A stretch of DNA of 64,000 nt from positions 2,679,501 through 2,743,500 of the forward strand of contig OZ014425.1 in the NCBI GenBank assembly GCA_963965975.1, read 5' to 3'. Made by a program: the position numbers and the translations under genes. Positions 51,041 through 64,000 of the stretch are shown here, piece by piece (within the stretch, counting starts at the first letter, position 1; each line of letters begins with the position of its first letter). Below the pieces are notes generated by a model. It did no database searches and was not told the DNA's origin. It saw nothing but the letters and a program-made list of their open reading frames with translations. Source of the stretch: Xestospongia bergquistia (lineage: Eukaryota; Porifera; Demospongiae; Haplosclerida; Petrosiidae).

Positions 51041-52406
51041 CTATTGTGTCTACTTTTGTATCAGTATCAATAATGTGCTTTAGCCCTATCTACCTTGACT
51101 TTCAATTCAATGAGCTTTAGCCTTATCTACCTTGACTTAAAAATTGAATGAGCTTTAGCCCTTAGTTTAGTGTATTTGTAGTATCAGCTTGTAATAGTTT
51201 GTGCTAGACAGCATTACTTCGTTTTAGCAAGCAATGAATCATGACTTTATTTAGCAAGACAGAAGAAGGAACTGGATTTAATTCAGCCAAATCATTTGAC
51301 AGTGTTCTCTGCAATAAATCCGAGACAATAATGTTCCTCACTACAGCCCAAGGGTAAATAAATACAGTCAAGTGTCAATACTTCATGTTTGTTAGTATAT
51401 CTAGCTTGACTTTAAACTATTGTGTGTACTTTTGTACCAGTATCAGCTTGTAATGGTTTGTACTAGAAACCTTAGACTGCATTGCTTCATTTCATTTTAG
51501 CAATCAATGTGTCAGGACTTTACTTCTGCAGGGCTGTGGAGCAAGACAGAAGAGGGAACTGTATTCCATACAGGGAAGTCATTTGACAGTGTTCTCTGCA
51601 GTAAATCCAAGACAATAATATTCCTCGCTACAGCCCAAGGGTAAATAAATACAGTCAAGTGTCAATACTTCATGTGCGTTAGTATATCTAGCTTGACTTT
51701 AAACTCTACTTTTGTATCAGTATCAGCTTGTAATGGTTTGTACTAGAAATCTTAGACTGCATTGCTTCATTTCATTTTAGCAATCAATGTGTCAGGACTT
51801 TACTTCTGCAGGGCTGTGGAGCAAGACAGAAGAAGGAACTGTATTCCATGCAGGAAAGTCATTTGACAGTGTTCTCTGCAGTAAATCCAAGACAATAATG
51901 TTCCTCGCTACAGCACAAGGGTAAATAAATACAGTCAAGTCTCAATACTTCATTTGCGTTATTATATCTAGCTTGACTTTAAACTTATTCTGTCTACTTT
52001 TGTACCAGTATCAGCTTGTAATGGTTTGTACTAGAAACCTTAGACTGCATTGCTTTTAGCAATCAATGTGTAAGGACTTTACTTCTGCGGGGCTGTGGAT
52101 CAAAACTGAAGAAGGAACTGTATTCCATGAGGGAAGTCATTTGACAGTGTTCTCTGCAGTAATTCCAAGACAATGAAATTCCTCGTTACAACAAAAAGGA
52201 AAGACAGTAGTAACAAATACAGTCAGAGAAGCAGTACTCCATGTGCTGTAGTATATCTAACATGACTTTTAAATTCAGTGAGCTTTAGCCCTTAGTTTTA
52301 GTGCATTTGTATCTTAACTAACCTATCGTAAGTCTTCTTGAAATTTAGTAACCGGTATATTTTGTAGCAAGTCTCAATAAATTGGACGATTGTTTTTATT
52401 TAGTAC

Positions 52407-52545
52407 TAGCCTCGTACCCAGACTTTTGCGATAGAAAAGAAACCCTGGTCATTACTGCTTGCGCATTCGCGTAATTAAATCACAATGACACACAAACAGT
52501 AGTTACCAGGCTCTTTTCTATTGCGAAAGCTTGGCTACAAGGCTA
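52407..52545. mobile_element. Foldback MITE, 139 bp, with 9-bp target duplication
   Basis: ATTTAGTAC at 52398-52406 and 52546-52554 flanks an element with inverted ends (TAGCCTCGTACCCAG and TGGCTACAAGGCTA). Longer inner pairing runs over TTTTGCGATAGAAAAGA against TCTTTTCTATTGCGAAAG. Array units without it read continuously through TTTATTTAGTACAAGCC, which shows the empty site. A 9-bp duplication suggests a Mutator-like origin. Confidence 0.88.
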
Positions 52546-55256
52546 ATTTAGTACAAGCCATTTTACCCCATTGTCTTTACTTTTGTATCAGTATGAGCAT
52601 GTAATAGTTTGTACTAGAAATCTTAGACAGCATTACTTCTTTTTAGCAAGCAATGAGTCACGACTTTAATTCTGCAGGGCTTTTTAGCAAGACAGAAGAA
52701 TGAACTGGATTCCATTCACCTAAGTCATTTGACAGCGTTCCCTGCAGTAAATCCGAGACACTAATGTTCCTCACTACAGCCCATGGGCAAATAAATAGAG
52801 TCAGAGTATCAATACTTCATTTGTGTTAGTATATCTAGCTTGACATTAAATTCAATGAGCTTGTAAAGGTTTGTACTAGAAATCTTAGACAGCATTACTT
52901 GTTTAGTAGCAAATGTCAAGACTGAAGAAGGAACTGGATTCCATGCACCTAAGTCATTTGCAATCTTCTCTGAAGTAAACGCTACAAAAAAGGGAAAGAC
53001 AGTAGTAACAAATACGTTCACGTAAACAGTAGTCCATGTGTGTTAGTATATGTAGCTTGACTTTGAAATTCAGTCAGATGCACTAAAACTAAGCCTGTCA
53101 TAAGTCATTTGGAAACATATCTGACTATTCCTTTCCTCTCTAATATATAGACTTTAGTAACCAGTATATTTAGTACAATGAGTCACCACTTTATTTCTGC
53201 AGGGCTGTTTAGCAAGACAGAAGAATGAACTGGATTCCATTCAGCCAAATCATTTGTCAGTGTTCTCTGCAGTAAATCCGAGACACTAATGTTCCTTGCT
53301 ACAGCCCATGGGCAAATAAATTCAGTCAAGTGTCAATACTTCATGTGCGTTAGTATATCTTGCTTGACTTCAAATTGAATGAGCTTTAGCCCTTAGTTTA
53401 GTGCATTTGTAGTATCAGCTTGTAATGGTTTGTAGTAGAAATCTTAGACAGCATTACTTCGTTAGCAACCAATGAGTGACGACTTTATTTCTGCAGGGCT
53501 GTTTAGCAAGACAGAAGAAGGAATTGGATTCCATTCTGCCAAGTCAGTTGACAGTGTTCTGCAGTAAATAATGTTCCTTGCTACAGCTCATGGGCAAGTA
53601 AATACAGTCAGAGTATCAATACTTCATGTGTGTTGGTATGACTAGCTTGACTTTAATGAGCTTTAGCCCTTAGTTTAGTGCATTTGTTAAAGCCTGTATT
53701 AAGTCATTATAAAACATAATATCTCACCTTTCCTTGTCTCTATAATATATACACTTTAATAACCAGTATGTTTAGTACAATATAGTAAGTCTGAATAATA
53801 TTAGTCAAGTGTTTTTAAAAGGCTTTTTACCACCATTGTGTCTGCTTTGGTATCAGTATCAGCTTGAAAAGGTTTGTACTAGAAATCTTAGGCAACATTA
53901 CTACTTTAGCAGCCAACGTTTCAGGACTTTACTTCTGCAGGGCTGTTTAGCAAGACGGAAGAAGGAACTGCATTCCATTCAACCAAGTCATTTGACAGCT
54001 TTCTTGCAGTTCCTTGCTACTGCCCAAGGGCAAATAAATATGGTCAGAGTAGCAGTACTCCATGTGTGTTAGTATATTCAGTGATCTTTAGCCCCTAGGT
54101 TTAGCGCATCTGTTATCTGAACTAAGCCTGTCATAAGTCATTTGGAAACATATCTGACTAGTCCTTTTCCAGTATATTTAGTACAATGTAGCCCATTTAA
54201 ACCTATTGTGTCTACTTTTGCATCAGTATCAGCTTGTAATGGTTTGTACTAGAAATCATGGACTGCATTACTTCATTTTAGCAATCAATGTGTCAGGACT
54301 TTATTTCTGCAGGGCTGTTTAACAAGACAAAAGAAAGAACTGTATTCCATGCAGCCAAGTGATTTGACAGTCTTGTCTGCAATAAATCTTAGACGATGAT
54401 GTTATTAGCTAGAACAAAAGAAATTGAGTCAGATTTAGCCCTTAGTTTTAGTGCATCTTTTATGCAAACTAAGCCTGTAATAAGTCATATGGAAACATAT
54501 CTGACTTCCTTTTCTCTAATATATAAACTTCAGTAACCAATATATTTAGTACAATGTAGTCTGAATAATATTTGTCAAATGTTTTATCACTACAAGCCTA
54601 TTTAGCCCCATTATGTCTACCTTTATTTAGTACAAGCCCATTTAAACCTATTGTTTCTACTTTTGTATCAGTATCAGCTTGTAATGGTTTGTCACAACTT
54701 TATTTCTGCAGGGCTATTTACCCTCACTGTCTCTACATTTGTGTCAGTATCAGCTTGTGCTGTATTATTGGTTGGTTGTTGTATTGTGTATACTTATGAA
54801 TATGATTATGATGTGTAGACTTCCTGTCCCGTAAGTTATCTATGCACTATGTATTATAAAATGTGCATATTGTGGAGATTTTTTTGAGTCTTGAGTATTG
54901 TCCTATATCATGTGTTTGTAATGGTTGTACTACAAATCATTAGAAATGCATTACTTCATTTTAGCAACTAATGTGTTAGGACTTTACATCTACAGGGCTG
55001 TGGAGCAAGACAGAAGAAGGAACTGGATTCCATTTGGCCAAGTCATTTAACAGTGTTCTGCAGTAAATAACGTTCCTCTCTACAGCCCTAAGGCAAATAA
55101 ATACAATCAGAATGTCATTACTTCATGTGCGTTAGTATATCCACCTTGACTTTAAATTGAATGAGCTTTAGCCCTTAGTTTTAGTGCATTTGTAGTATCA
55201 GCTTGTAATGGTCTGTACTAGAAATCTTACACAGCATTACTTCATTTTAGCAACCA

Positions 55257-55445
55257 ATGAATCACGACTTTATTTCTGCAGGGCTGTTTAACAAGACAGA
55301 AGAAGGAACTGGATTCCATTCAGCAAAATCATTTGACAGTGTTCTCTGCAGTAAATCCGAGACAATAATGTTCCTCGCTACAACCCAAAGGCAAATAAAT
55401 AGTGTCAATACTTCATGTGCATTAGTATATTTACCTTCACTTTAA
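55257..55445 (+). other. Representative exon-like cassette of the 280-bp array
   Basis: After a strong acceptor (TTTATTTCTGCAG) an open frame reads GLFNKTEEGTGFHSAKSFD, then SVLCSKSETIMFLATTQ. The same frame is open in many units, for example 60013, 62690 and 63056 onward, always behind CTGCAG or CTACAG. AAGG|GTAAAT or GTTAGT could act as donors. I do not recognise the family; FLATAQGQINTVK faintly recalls an ankyrin helix, which is speculation. With these splice sites the segment is about 109 nt and enters and leaves in different phases, so units cannot simply be chained into one protein. Confidence 0.4.
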
Positions 55446-56176
55446 ATTCAATGAGCTTTAGCCCTATCTACCTTGACTTTAAATTCAATGAGCTTTAGCC
55501 CTATCTACCTTGACTTTAAATTCAATAAGCTTTAGTCTTATCTACCTTGACTTTAAATTCAATGAGCTTTAGCCCTTAGTTTAGTGCTTTTGTAGTATCA
55601 GCTTGTAATAGTTTGTGCTAGACAGCATTAATTCCTTTTAGCAAGCAATGAATCATGACTTTATTTAGCAAGACAGAAGAAGGAACTGGATTTAATTCAG
55701 CCAAATCATTTGACAGTGTTCTCTGCAATAAATGCGAGACAATAATGTTCCTCGGTACAGCCCAAGGGTAAATAAATACAGTCAAGTGTCAATACTTCAT
55801 GTGCATTAGTATACCTAGCTTGAGTTTAAACTATTGTGTCTGCTTTTGTATCAGTATCAGCAATGAGCTTTAGCCCTATCTACCTTGACTTTAAATTCAA
55901 TGAGCTTTAGCCTTATCTACCTTGACTTTAAAATTCAATGAGCTTTAGCCCTTAGTTTAGTGCTTTTGTAGTATCAACTTGTATTAGTTTGCGCTAGACA
56001 GCATTACTTCGTTTTAGCAAGCAATGAATCATGACTTTATTTAGAAAGACAGAAGAAGGAACTGGATTTCATTCAACCAAATCATTCGACAGTGTTCTCT
56101 GCAGTAAATCCGAGACAATGATGTTCCTCACTACAGCCTAAGGGTAAATAAAATTGGACGAGTGTTTTTATTTATT

Positions 56177-56319
56177 TAGCCTCGTACCCAGACTTTTGCG
56201 ATAGAAAAGAAACCCTGGTCATTACTGCTTGTGCTTTCGCGTAATTATTGACATCACATTGACACGCAAACAGTAGTTACCAGGCTCTTTTCTATTGCGA
56301 AAGCTTGTCTACAAGGCTA
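56177..56319. mobile_element. Second copy of the foldback MITE
   Basis: It is the same element as 52407-52545 with a few substitutions and a small insertion (TTGACATC). The flanks (TTTATTTAT/ATTTTGTAC) have diverged, so it spread with the array unit rather than by a fresh insertion. Confidence 0.88.
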
Positions 56320-59300
56320 ATTTTGTACAAGCCTTTTTACCTCCATTGTCTTTATTTTTGTATCAGTATGAACTTGTAATAGTTTGTACTAGAAATCTTA
56401 GACAGCATTACTTCCTTTTAGCAAGCAACAATTATTCTGCAGGGCTTTTTAGAAGAAGGAACTGTATTCCATGCAGGGAAGTCATTTGACAGTAAATCCG
56501 AGACAATGATGTTCCTCGGTACAGCCCAAGGGTAAATAAATAAATACAGTCAAGTGTCAATACTTCATGTGCGTTAGTATATCTAGCTTGACTTTAAACT
56601 TATTGTGTCTACTTTTGTATCAGTATCAGCTTGTAATGGTTTCTACTAGAAATCTTAGACTGCATTGGTTTATTTCATTTTAGCAATCAATGTGTCAGGA
56701 CTTTACTTCAGCAGGGCTGTGGAGCAAGACTGAAGAAGGAACTGTATTCCATGCAGGAAGTCATTTGACAGTGTTCTCTGCAGTAAATCCAAGACACTAA
56801 TTTTTCTTGCTACAGCCCATGGGCCAATAAATACAGTCATGAGTATCAATACTTCGTTTGTGTTAGTATATCTAGCTTGACTTTAAATTCAATGAGCTTT
56901 AGCCCTTAGTTTTAGTGCATTTGTTATCTCTAACTAAGCCTGTAATAAGTCATTTTAAAACATATATCTCACCTTTCCTTGTCTGTGTAATATATACACT
57001 TTAATAACCAGTATATTTAGTACAATGTAGCAAGTCTGAATAATATTAGTCAAGTGTTTTTAAAAGGCTTTTTACCCCCATTGTGTCTGCTTTTGTATCA
57101 GTATCAGCTTGTAAAGGTTTGTACTAGAAATCTTAGACAGCATTACTTTGTTTTAGCAACCAAAGATTCATGACTTTATTTCTACAGGGCTTTTAGCAAG
57201 ATTGAAGAAGGAACCAGATTCCATTCAGCCAAATCATTTGACAGTTTTCTCTGTAGTAAATCCAAGACAATAATGTTCCTCGCTATAGCCCAAGGGCAAG
57301 GAAATACAGTCAAGTGTGTTAGTATATATAGCTTGAGTTTAAATTTAATGAGCTTTAGCCTTTAGTTTATAGCATTTGTAGTATCACGTTGTAATAGTTT
57401 GTTCTAGAAATCTTAGACAGTATTACTTTGTTTTAGCAACCAATGAGTCATGACTTTATTTCTGCAGGGTTGTTTAGCAAGAGAGAAGAAGAAACTGGAT
57501 TCCATTCAGCCAAAACATTTTACGGTGTTCTCTGCAGTAAATCGAAGACAATAATGTTTTTCACTATACCCTAAGGGCAAGTAAATACTGCTTGACTTTA
57601 AATAAATGAGCTTTAGCCCTTAGTTTAGTGCATCATTACTTCGTTTTAGCAACCAAAGATTCATAACATTATTTCTACAGGGCTGTTTAGCAAGATAGAA
57701 GAAGAAACCAGATTCCATTCAGCCAAATCATTTGACAGTGTTCTCTGCAATAAATCCAAGACAATGTTCCTTGCTCTAGCCCAAGGACAAGTAAATACAG
57801 TCAAGTGTGTTAGTATATGTAGATTGACTTTAAATTCAATGAGCTTTAGCCCTTTGTTTATTGCATTTGTAGTATCACGTTGTAATAGTTTGTGCTAAAA
57901 ATCTTAGACAGTATTACTTCGTTTTAGCAACCAATGAGTCATAACTTTATTTCTGCAGGGTTGTTTAGCAAGACAGAAGAATGAACTGGATTCCATTCAG
58001 CCAAATCATTTGTCAGTGTTCTCTGCAGTAAATCCGAGACACTAATGTTCCTTGCTACAGCCCATGGGCAAATAAATTCAGTCAAGTGTCAATACTTCAT
58101 GTGCGTTAGTATATCTTGCTTGACTTCAAATTGAATGAGCTTTAGCCCTTAGTTTAGTGCATTTGTAGTATCAGCTTGTAATGGTTTGTAGTAGAAATCT
58201 TAGACAGCATTACTTCGTTAGCAACCAATGAGTGACGACTTTATTTCTGCAGGGCTGTTTAGCAAGACAGAAGAAGGAATTGGATTCCATTCTGCCAAGT
58301 CAGTTGACAGTGTTCTGCAGTAAATAATGTTCCTTGCTACAGCTCATGGGCAAGTAAATACAGTCAGAGTATCAATACTTCATGTGTGTTGGTATGACTA
58401 GCTTGACTTTAATGAGCTTTAGCCCTTAGTTTAGTGCATTTGTTAAAGCCTGTATTAAGTCATTATAAAACATAATATCTCACCTTTCCTTGTCTCTATA
58501 ATATATACACTTTAATAACCAGTATGTTTAGTACAATATAGTAAGTCTGAATAATATTAGTCAAGTGTTTTTAAAAGGCTTTTTACCACCATTGTGTCTG
58601 CTTTGGTATCAGTATCAGCTTGAAAAGGTTTGTACTAGAAATCTTAGGCAACATTACTACTTTAGCAGCCAACGTTTCAGGACTTTACTTCTGCAGGGCT
58701 GTTTAGCAAGACGGAAGAAGGAACTGCATTCCATTCAACCAAGTCATTTGACAGCTTTCTTGCAGTTCCTTGCTACTGCCCAAGGGCAAATAAATATGGT
58801 CAGAGTAGCAGTACTCCATGTGTGTTAGTATATTCAGTGATCTTTAGCCCCTAGGTTTAGCGCATCTGTTATCTGAACTAAGCCTGTCATAAGTCATTTG
58901 GAAACATATCTGACTAGTCCTTTTCCAGTATATTTAGTACAATGTAGCCCATTTAAACCTATTGTGTCTACTTTTGCATCAGTATCAGCTTGTAATGGTT
59001 TGTACTAGAAATCATGGACTGCATTACTTCATTTTAGCAATCAATGTGTCAGGACTTTATTTCTGCAGGGCTGTTTAACAAGACAAAAGAAAGAACTGTA
59101 TTCCATGCAGCCAAGTGATTTGACAGTCTTGTCTGCAATAAATCTTAGACGATGATGTTATTAGCTAGAACAAAAGAAATTGAGTCAGATTTAGCCCTTA
59201 GTTTTAGTGCATCTTTTATGCAAACTAAGCCTGTAATAAGTCATATGGAAACATATCTGACTTCCTTTTCTCTAATATATAAACTTCAGTAACCAATATA

Positions 59301-60932
59301 TTTAGTACAATGTAGTCTGAATAATATTTGTCAAATGTTTTATCACTACAAGCCTATTTAGCCCCATTATGTCTACCTTTATTTAGTACAAGCCCATTTA
59401 AACCTATTGTTTCTACTTTTGTATCAGTATCAGCTTGTAATGGTTTGTCACAACTTTATTTCTGCAGGGCTATTTACCCTCACTGTCTCTACATTTGTGT
59501 CAGTATCAGCTTGTGCTGTATTATTGGTTGGTTGTTGTATTGTGTATACTTATGAATATGATTATGATGTGTAGACTTCCTGTCCCGTAAGTTATCTATG
59601 CACTATGTATTATAAAATGTGCATATTGTGGAGATTTTTTTGAGTCTTGAGTATTGTCCTATATCATGTGTTTGTAATGGTTGTACTACAAATCATTAGA
59701 AATGCATTACTTCATTTTAGCAACTAATGTGTTAGGACTTTACATCTACAGGGCTGTGGAGCAAGACAGAAGAAGGAACTGGATTCCATTTGGCCAAGTC
59801 ATTTAACAGTGTTCTGCAGTAAATAACGTTCCTCTCTACAGCCCTAAGGCAAATAAATACAATCAGAATGTCATTACTTCATGTGCGTTAGTATATCCAC
59901 CTTGACTTTAAATTGAATGAGCTTTAGCCCTTAGTTTTAGTGCATTTGTAGTATCAGCTTGTAATGGTCTGTACTAGAAATCTTACACAGCATTACTTCA
60001 TTTTAGCAACCAATGAATCACGACTTTATTTCTGCAGGGCTGTTTAACAAGACAGAAGAAGGAACTGGATTCCATTCAGCAAAATCATTTGACAGTGTTC
60101 TCTGCAGTAAATCCGAGACAATAATGTTCCTCGCTACAACCCAAAGGCAAATAAATAGTGTCAATACTTCATGTGCATTAGTATATTTACCTTCACTTTA
60201 AATTCAATGAGCTTTAGCCCTATCTACCTTGACTTTAAATTCAATGAGCTTTAGCCCTATCTACCTTGACTTTAAATTCAATAAGCTTTAGTCTTATCTA
60301 CCTTGACTTTAAATTCAATGAGCTTTAGCCCTTAGTTTAGTGCTTTTGTAGTATCAGCTTGTAATAGTTTGTGCTAGACAGCATTAATTCCTTTTAGCAA
60401 GCAATGAATCATGACTTTATTTAGCAAGACAGAAGAAGGAACTGGATTTAATTCAGCCAAATCATTTGACAGTGTTCTCTGCAATAAATGCGAGACAATA
60501 ATGTTCCTCGGTACAGCCCAAGGGTAAATAAATACAGTCAAGTGTCAATACTTCATGTGCATTAGTATACCTAGCTTGAGTTTAAACTATTGTGTCTGCT
60601 TTTGTATCAGTATCAGCAATGAGCTTTAGCCCTATCTACCTTGACTTTAAATTCAATGAGCTTTAGCCTTATCTACCTTGACTTAAAAATTCAATGAGCT
60701 TTAGCCCTTAGTTTAGTGCTTTTGTAGTATCAACTTGTATTAGTTTGCGCTAGACAGCATTACTTCGTTTTAGCAAGCAATGAATCATGACTTTATTTAG
60801 AAAGACAGAAGAAGGAACTGGATTTCATTCAACCAAATCATTCGACAGTGTTCTCTGCAGTAAATCCGAGACAATGATGTTCCTCACTACAGCCTAAGGG
60901 TAAATAAAATTGGACGAGTGTTTTTATTTATT

Positions 60933-61075
60933 TAGCCTCGTACCCAGACTTTTGCGATAGAAAAGAAACCCTGGTCATTACTGCTTGTGCTTTCGCGTAA
61001 TTATTGACATCACATTGACACGCAAACAGTAGTTACCAGGCTCTTTTCTGTTGCGAAAGCTTGTCTACAAGGCTA
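60933..61075. mobile_element. Third copy of the foldback MITE
   Basis: It lies exactly 4756 bp after the second copy and is nearly identical to it (for example CTATTGCG to CTGTTGCG near 61050). It is carried by the large tandem duplication. Confidence 0.9.
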
Positions 61076-64000
61076 ATTTTGTACAAGCCTTTTTACCTCC
61101 ATTGTCTTTATTTTTGTATCAGTATGAACTTGTAATAGTTTGTACTAGAAATCTTAGACAGCATTACTTCCTTTTAGCAAGCAACGATTATTCTGCAGGG
61201 CTTTTTAGAAGAAGGAACTGTATTCCATGCAGGGAAGTCATTTGACAGTAAATCCGAGACAATGATGTTCCTCGGTACAGCCCAAGGGTAAATAAATAAA
61301 TACAGTCAAGTGTCAATACTTCATGTGCGTTAGTATATCTAGCTTGACTTTAAACTTATTGTGTCTACTTTTGTATCAGTATCAGCTTGTAATGGTTTCT
61401 ACTAGAAATCTTAGACTGCATTGGTTTATTTCATTTTAGCAATCAATGTGTCAGGACTTTACTTCAGCAGGGCTGTGGAGCAAGACTGAAGAAGGAACTG
61501 TATTCCATGCAGGAAGTCATTTGACAGTGTTCTCTGCAGTAAATCCAAGACACTAATTTTTCTTGCTACAGCCCATGGGCCAATAAATACAGTCATGAGT
61601 ATCAATACTTCGTTTGTGTTAGTATATCTAGCTTGACTTTAAATTCAATGAGCTTTAGCCCTTAGTTTTAGTGCATTTGTTATCTCTAACTAAGCCTGTA
61701 ATAAGTCATTTTAAAACATATATCTCACCTTTCCTTGTCTGTGTAATATATACACTTTAATAACCAGTATATTTAGTACAATGTAGCAAGTCTGAATAAT
61801 ATTAGTCAAGTGTTTTTAAAAGGCTTTTTACCCCCATTGTGTCTGCTTTTGTATCAGTATCAGCTTGTAAAGGTTTGTACTAGAAATCTTAGACAGCATT
61901 ACTTTGTTTTAGCAACCAAAGATTCATGACTTTATTTCTACAGGGCTTTTAGCAAGATTGAAGAAGGAACCAGATTCCATTCAGCCAAATCATTTGACAG
62001 TGTTCTCTCTAGTAAATCCAAGACAATAATGTTCCTCGCTATAGCCCAAGGGCAAGGAAATACAGTCAAGTGTGTTAGTATATATAGCTTGAGTTTAAAT
62101 TTAATGAGCTTTAGCCTTTAGTTTATAGCATTTGTAGTATCACGTTGTAATAGTTTGTTCTAGAAATCTTAGACAGTATTACTTTGTTTTAGCAACCAAT
62201 GAGTCATGACTTTATTTCTGCAGGGTTGTTTAGCAAGAGAGAAGAAGAAACTGGATTCCATTCAGCCAAAACATTTTACGGTGTTCTCTGCAGTAAATCG
62301 AAGACAATAATGTTTTTCACTATACCCTAAGGGCAAGTAAATACTGCTTGACTTTAAATAAATGAGCTTTAGCCCTTAGTTTAGTGCATCATTACTTCGT
62401 TTTAGCAACCAAAGATTCATAACATTATTTCTACAGGGCTGTTTAGCAAGATAGAAGAAGAAACCAGATTCCATTCAGCCAAATCATTTGACAGTGTTCT
62501 CTGCAATAAATCCAAGACAATGTTCCTTGCTCTAGCCCAAGGACAAGTAAATACAGTCAAGTGTGTTAGTATATGTAGATTGACTTTAAATTCAATGAGC
62601 TTTAGCCCTTAGTTTATTGCATTTGTAGTATCACGTTGTAATAGTTTGTGCTAAAAATCTTAGACAGTATTACTTCGTTTTAGCAACCAATGAGTCATAA
62701 CTTTATTTCTGCAGGGTTGTTTAGCAAGACAGAAGAAGGAACTGGATTCCATTCAGCCAAGTCATTTGACAGTGTTCTCTGCAGTAAATCCGAGACACTA
62801 ACTAATGTTCCTTGCTACAGCCTGTGGGCAAATAAATATAGTCAGTGTATCAATACTTCATTTGTGTTAGTATATCTACCTTGACTTTAAATTCAATGAG
62901 CTTTAGCCCTTTGTTTTAGTGCAGTTGTTATCTTAACTAAGCCTGTAATAAGTCATTTTAAAACAATATGTCACCTTTTCTTGTCTCTGTAATATATACA
63001 CTTTAATAACCGGTATATTTAGTACAATGTAGCAAGTCTGAATAATACTAGTCAAGTGTTTTTAAAAGGAACTAGATTCCATTCAGCCAAATCATTTGAC
63101 ATTCTTCTCTGCAGTAAATCCAAGACAATAATGTTCCTCGCTATAGCCCATGGGCAAGTAAATGCAGTCAAGTGTGTTAGTGTATATAGCTTGAGTTTAA
63201 ATTCAATGAGCTTAGCCCTTAGTTTAGTGCATTTCTAGTATCACGTTGTAATAATTTGTGCTAGAAATCTTAGACAGTATTACTTTGTTTTAGCAAGCAA
63301 TGATTCATGACTTTATTTCTGCAGGGTTGTTTAGCAAGACAGAAGATGGAACAGGATTCCATTCAGCCAAGTCATTTGACAGAGTTCTCTGCAGTAAATC
63401 CAAGACACTAATGTTCCTCGCTACAGCCCATGGGCAAATAAATACAGTCAGTGTATCAATACTTCATTTGTGTTAGTATATCTAGCTTGACTTTAAATTC
63501 AATGAGCTTTAGCCCTTAGTTTAGTGCATTTGTTATCTTAACTAAGCCTGTAATAAGTCATTTTAAAACATATGTCACGTTTCCTTGTCTCTGTAATATA
63601 TACACTTTAATAACCAGTATAAAAGGGTTTTTACCCCCATTGTGTCTTCTTTTGTAACAGTATCAGCTTGTAAAGGTTTGTACTAGAAATCTTATACAGC
63701 ATTACTTCTTCAGTAGCAACCAATGAGTCATGACTTTGTTTCTACAGGGCTGTTTAGCAAGACAGAAGAAGGAACTGGATTCCATTCAGCCAAAACATTT
63801 GACTGTGTTCTCCGCAGTAAATCCAAGACAATAATGTTTCTCGCTATAGCCTAAGGGGAAGTAAATACAGTGAAGTGTATTAGTATATATAGCTTGACTT
63901 TAAATAAATGAGCTTTAGCCCTTAGTTTAGTGCATCGTTACTTTGTTTTAGCAACTAAAGATTCATGACTTTATTTCTACAGGGCTGTTTAGCAAGATAG

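Larger units (their letters stand above)
53180..62700. repeat. Recent tandem duplication of 4756 bp
   Basis: Copy A (about 53180-57935) and copy B (about 57936-62691) align with a constant offset of 4756 bp. Matching frames begin at 53809/58565, 54572/59328, 55257/60013 and 56295/61051. I noticed only a handful of differences, near 55930, 56290, 56430, 57247 and 57852 and their partners. Both breakpoints fall inside the CTGCAGGG(C/T)TGTTTAGCAAGA core of the 280-bp unit, as expected for unequal crossing-over between units. Confidence 0.95.
45430..64000. repeat. Complex tandem array, base unit about 280 bp (long form about 510 bp)
   Basis: A recurring block contains TTTATTTCTGCAGGGCTGTT, GAAGAAGGAACTGGATTCCA, ATGTTCCTCGCTACAGCCC, a GTTAGTATATCTAGCTTGAC segment, AATGAGCTTTAGCCCTTAG and GTATCAGCTTGTAATGG. 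Consecutive starts near 57181, 57463, 57673 and 57953 give spacings of 282, 210 and 280 bp. Some units carry an extra stretch of about 230 bp (AAGCCTGTAATAAGTC to CCAGTATATTTAGTACAATG). Units differ by point changes and internal deletions. The array runs past the window end. Nested inside are the larger duplications listed separately. Confidence 0.93.

Overview
The window is AT-rich eukaryotic DNA from an animal, most likely an early-branching one such as a sponge. The sequence shows many introns of about 44-62 nt, satellite DNA and several metazoan-type DNA transposons. The sponge guess also leans on remembered resemblance of the transposon relics and is inference. There are no operons, tRNA, rRNA or CRISPR arrays.

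Layout. (1) 1-27244 is one uninterrupted satellite array with a 143-bp monomer, about 190 copies. Each monomer carries a 29-bp near-perfect palindrome and a second hairpin. Blocks repeat at spacings close to or equal to multiples of 143 bp. (2) 27245-29439 is a decayed DNA transposon with an integrase-type (DDE) transposase, abutting the satellite. Its inverted repeats contain a spliced fragment of a HECT-domain tail. (3) 29440-35494 is intergenic DNA with a LINE-type reverse transcriptase relic (30779-31640) and a 2.85-kb piggyBac relic still bounded by TTAA (32642-35494). (4) 35647-38600 on the minus strand is the one convincing host-type gene. About 20 tiny exons join in phase to encode a protein with a ubiquitin-specific-protease (C19) region followed by an Ulp1/SENP (C48) region. 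In my model the C48 catalytic Cys position is Thr. (5) 38651-45430 is intergenic DNA with a hAT-like element of 851 bp and one of 482 bp, each with a perfect 8-bp target duplication, plus minisatellites and a GC-rich hairpin. (6) 45430-64000 is a second complex repeat array. Its base unit is about 280 bp and contains an exon-like open segment behind a strong splice acceptor. It has higher-order copies of 1658 bp (x3) and 4756 bp (x2, nearly identical) and a 139-bp foldback element.

Most of the window is therefore repeats and transposon relics. The most interesting parts are the C19-C48 fusion gene, the HECT fragment captured in transposon ends, and the exon-like cassette array. No database search was possible; family names rest on motif recognition.
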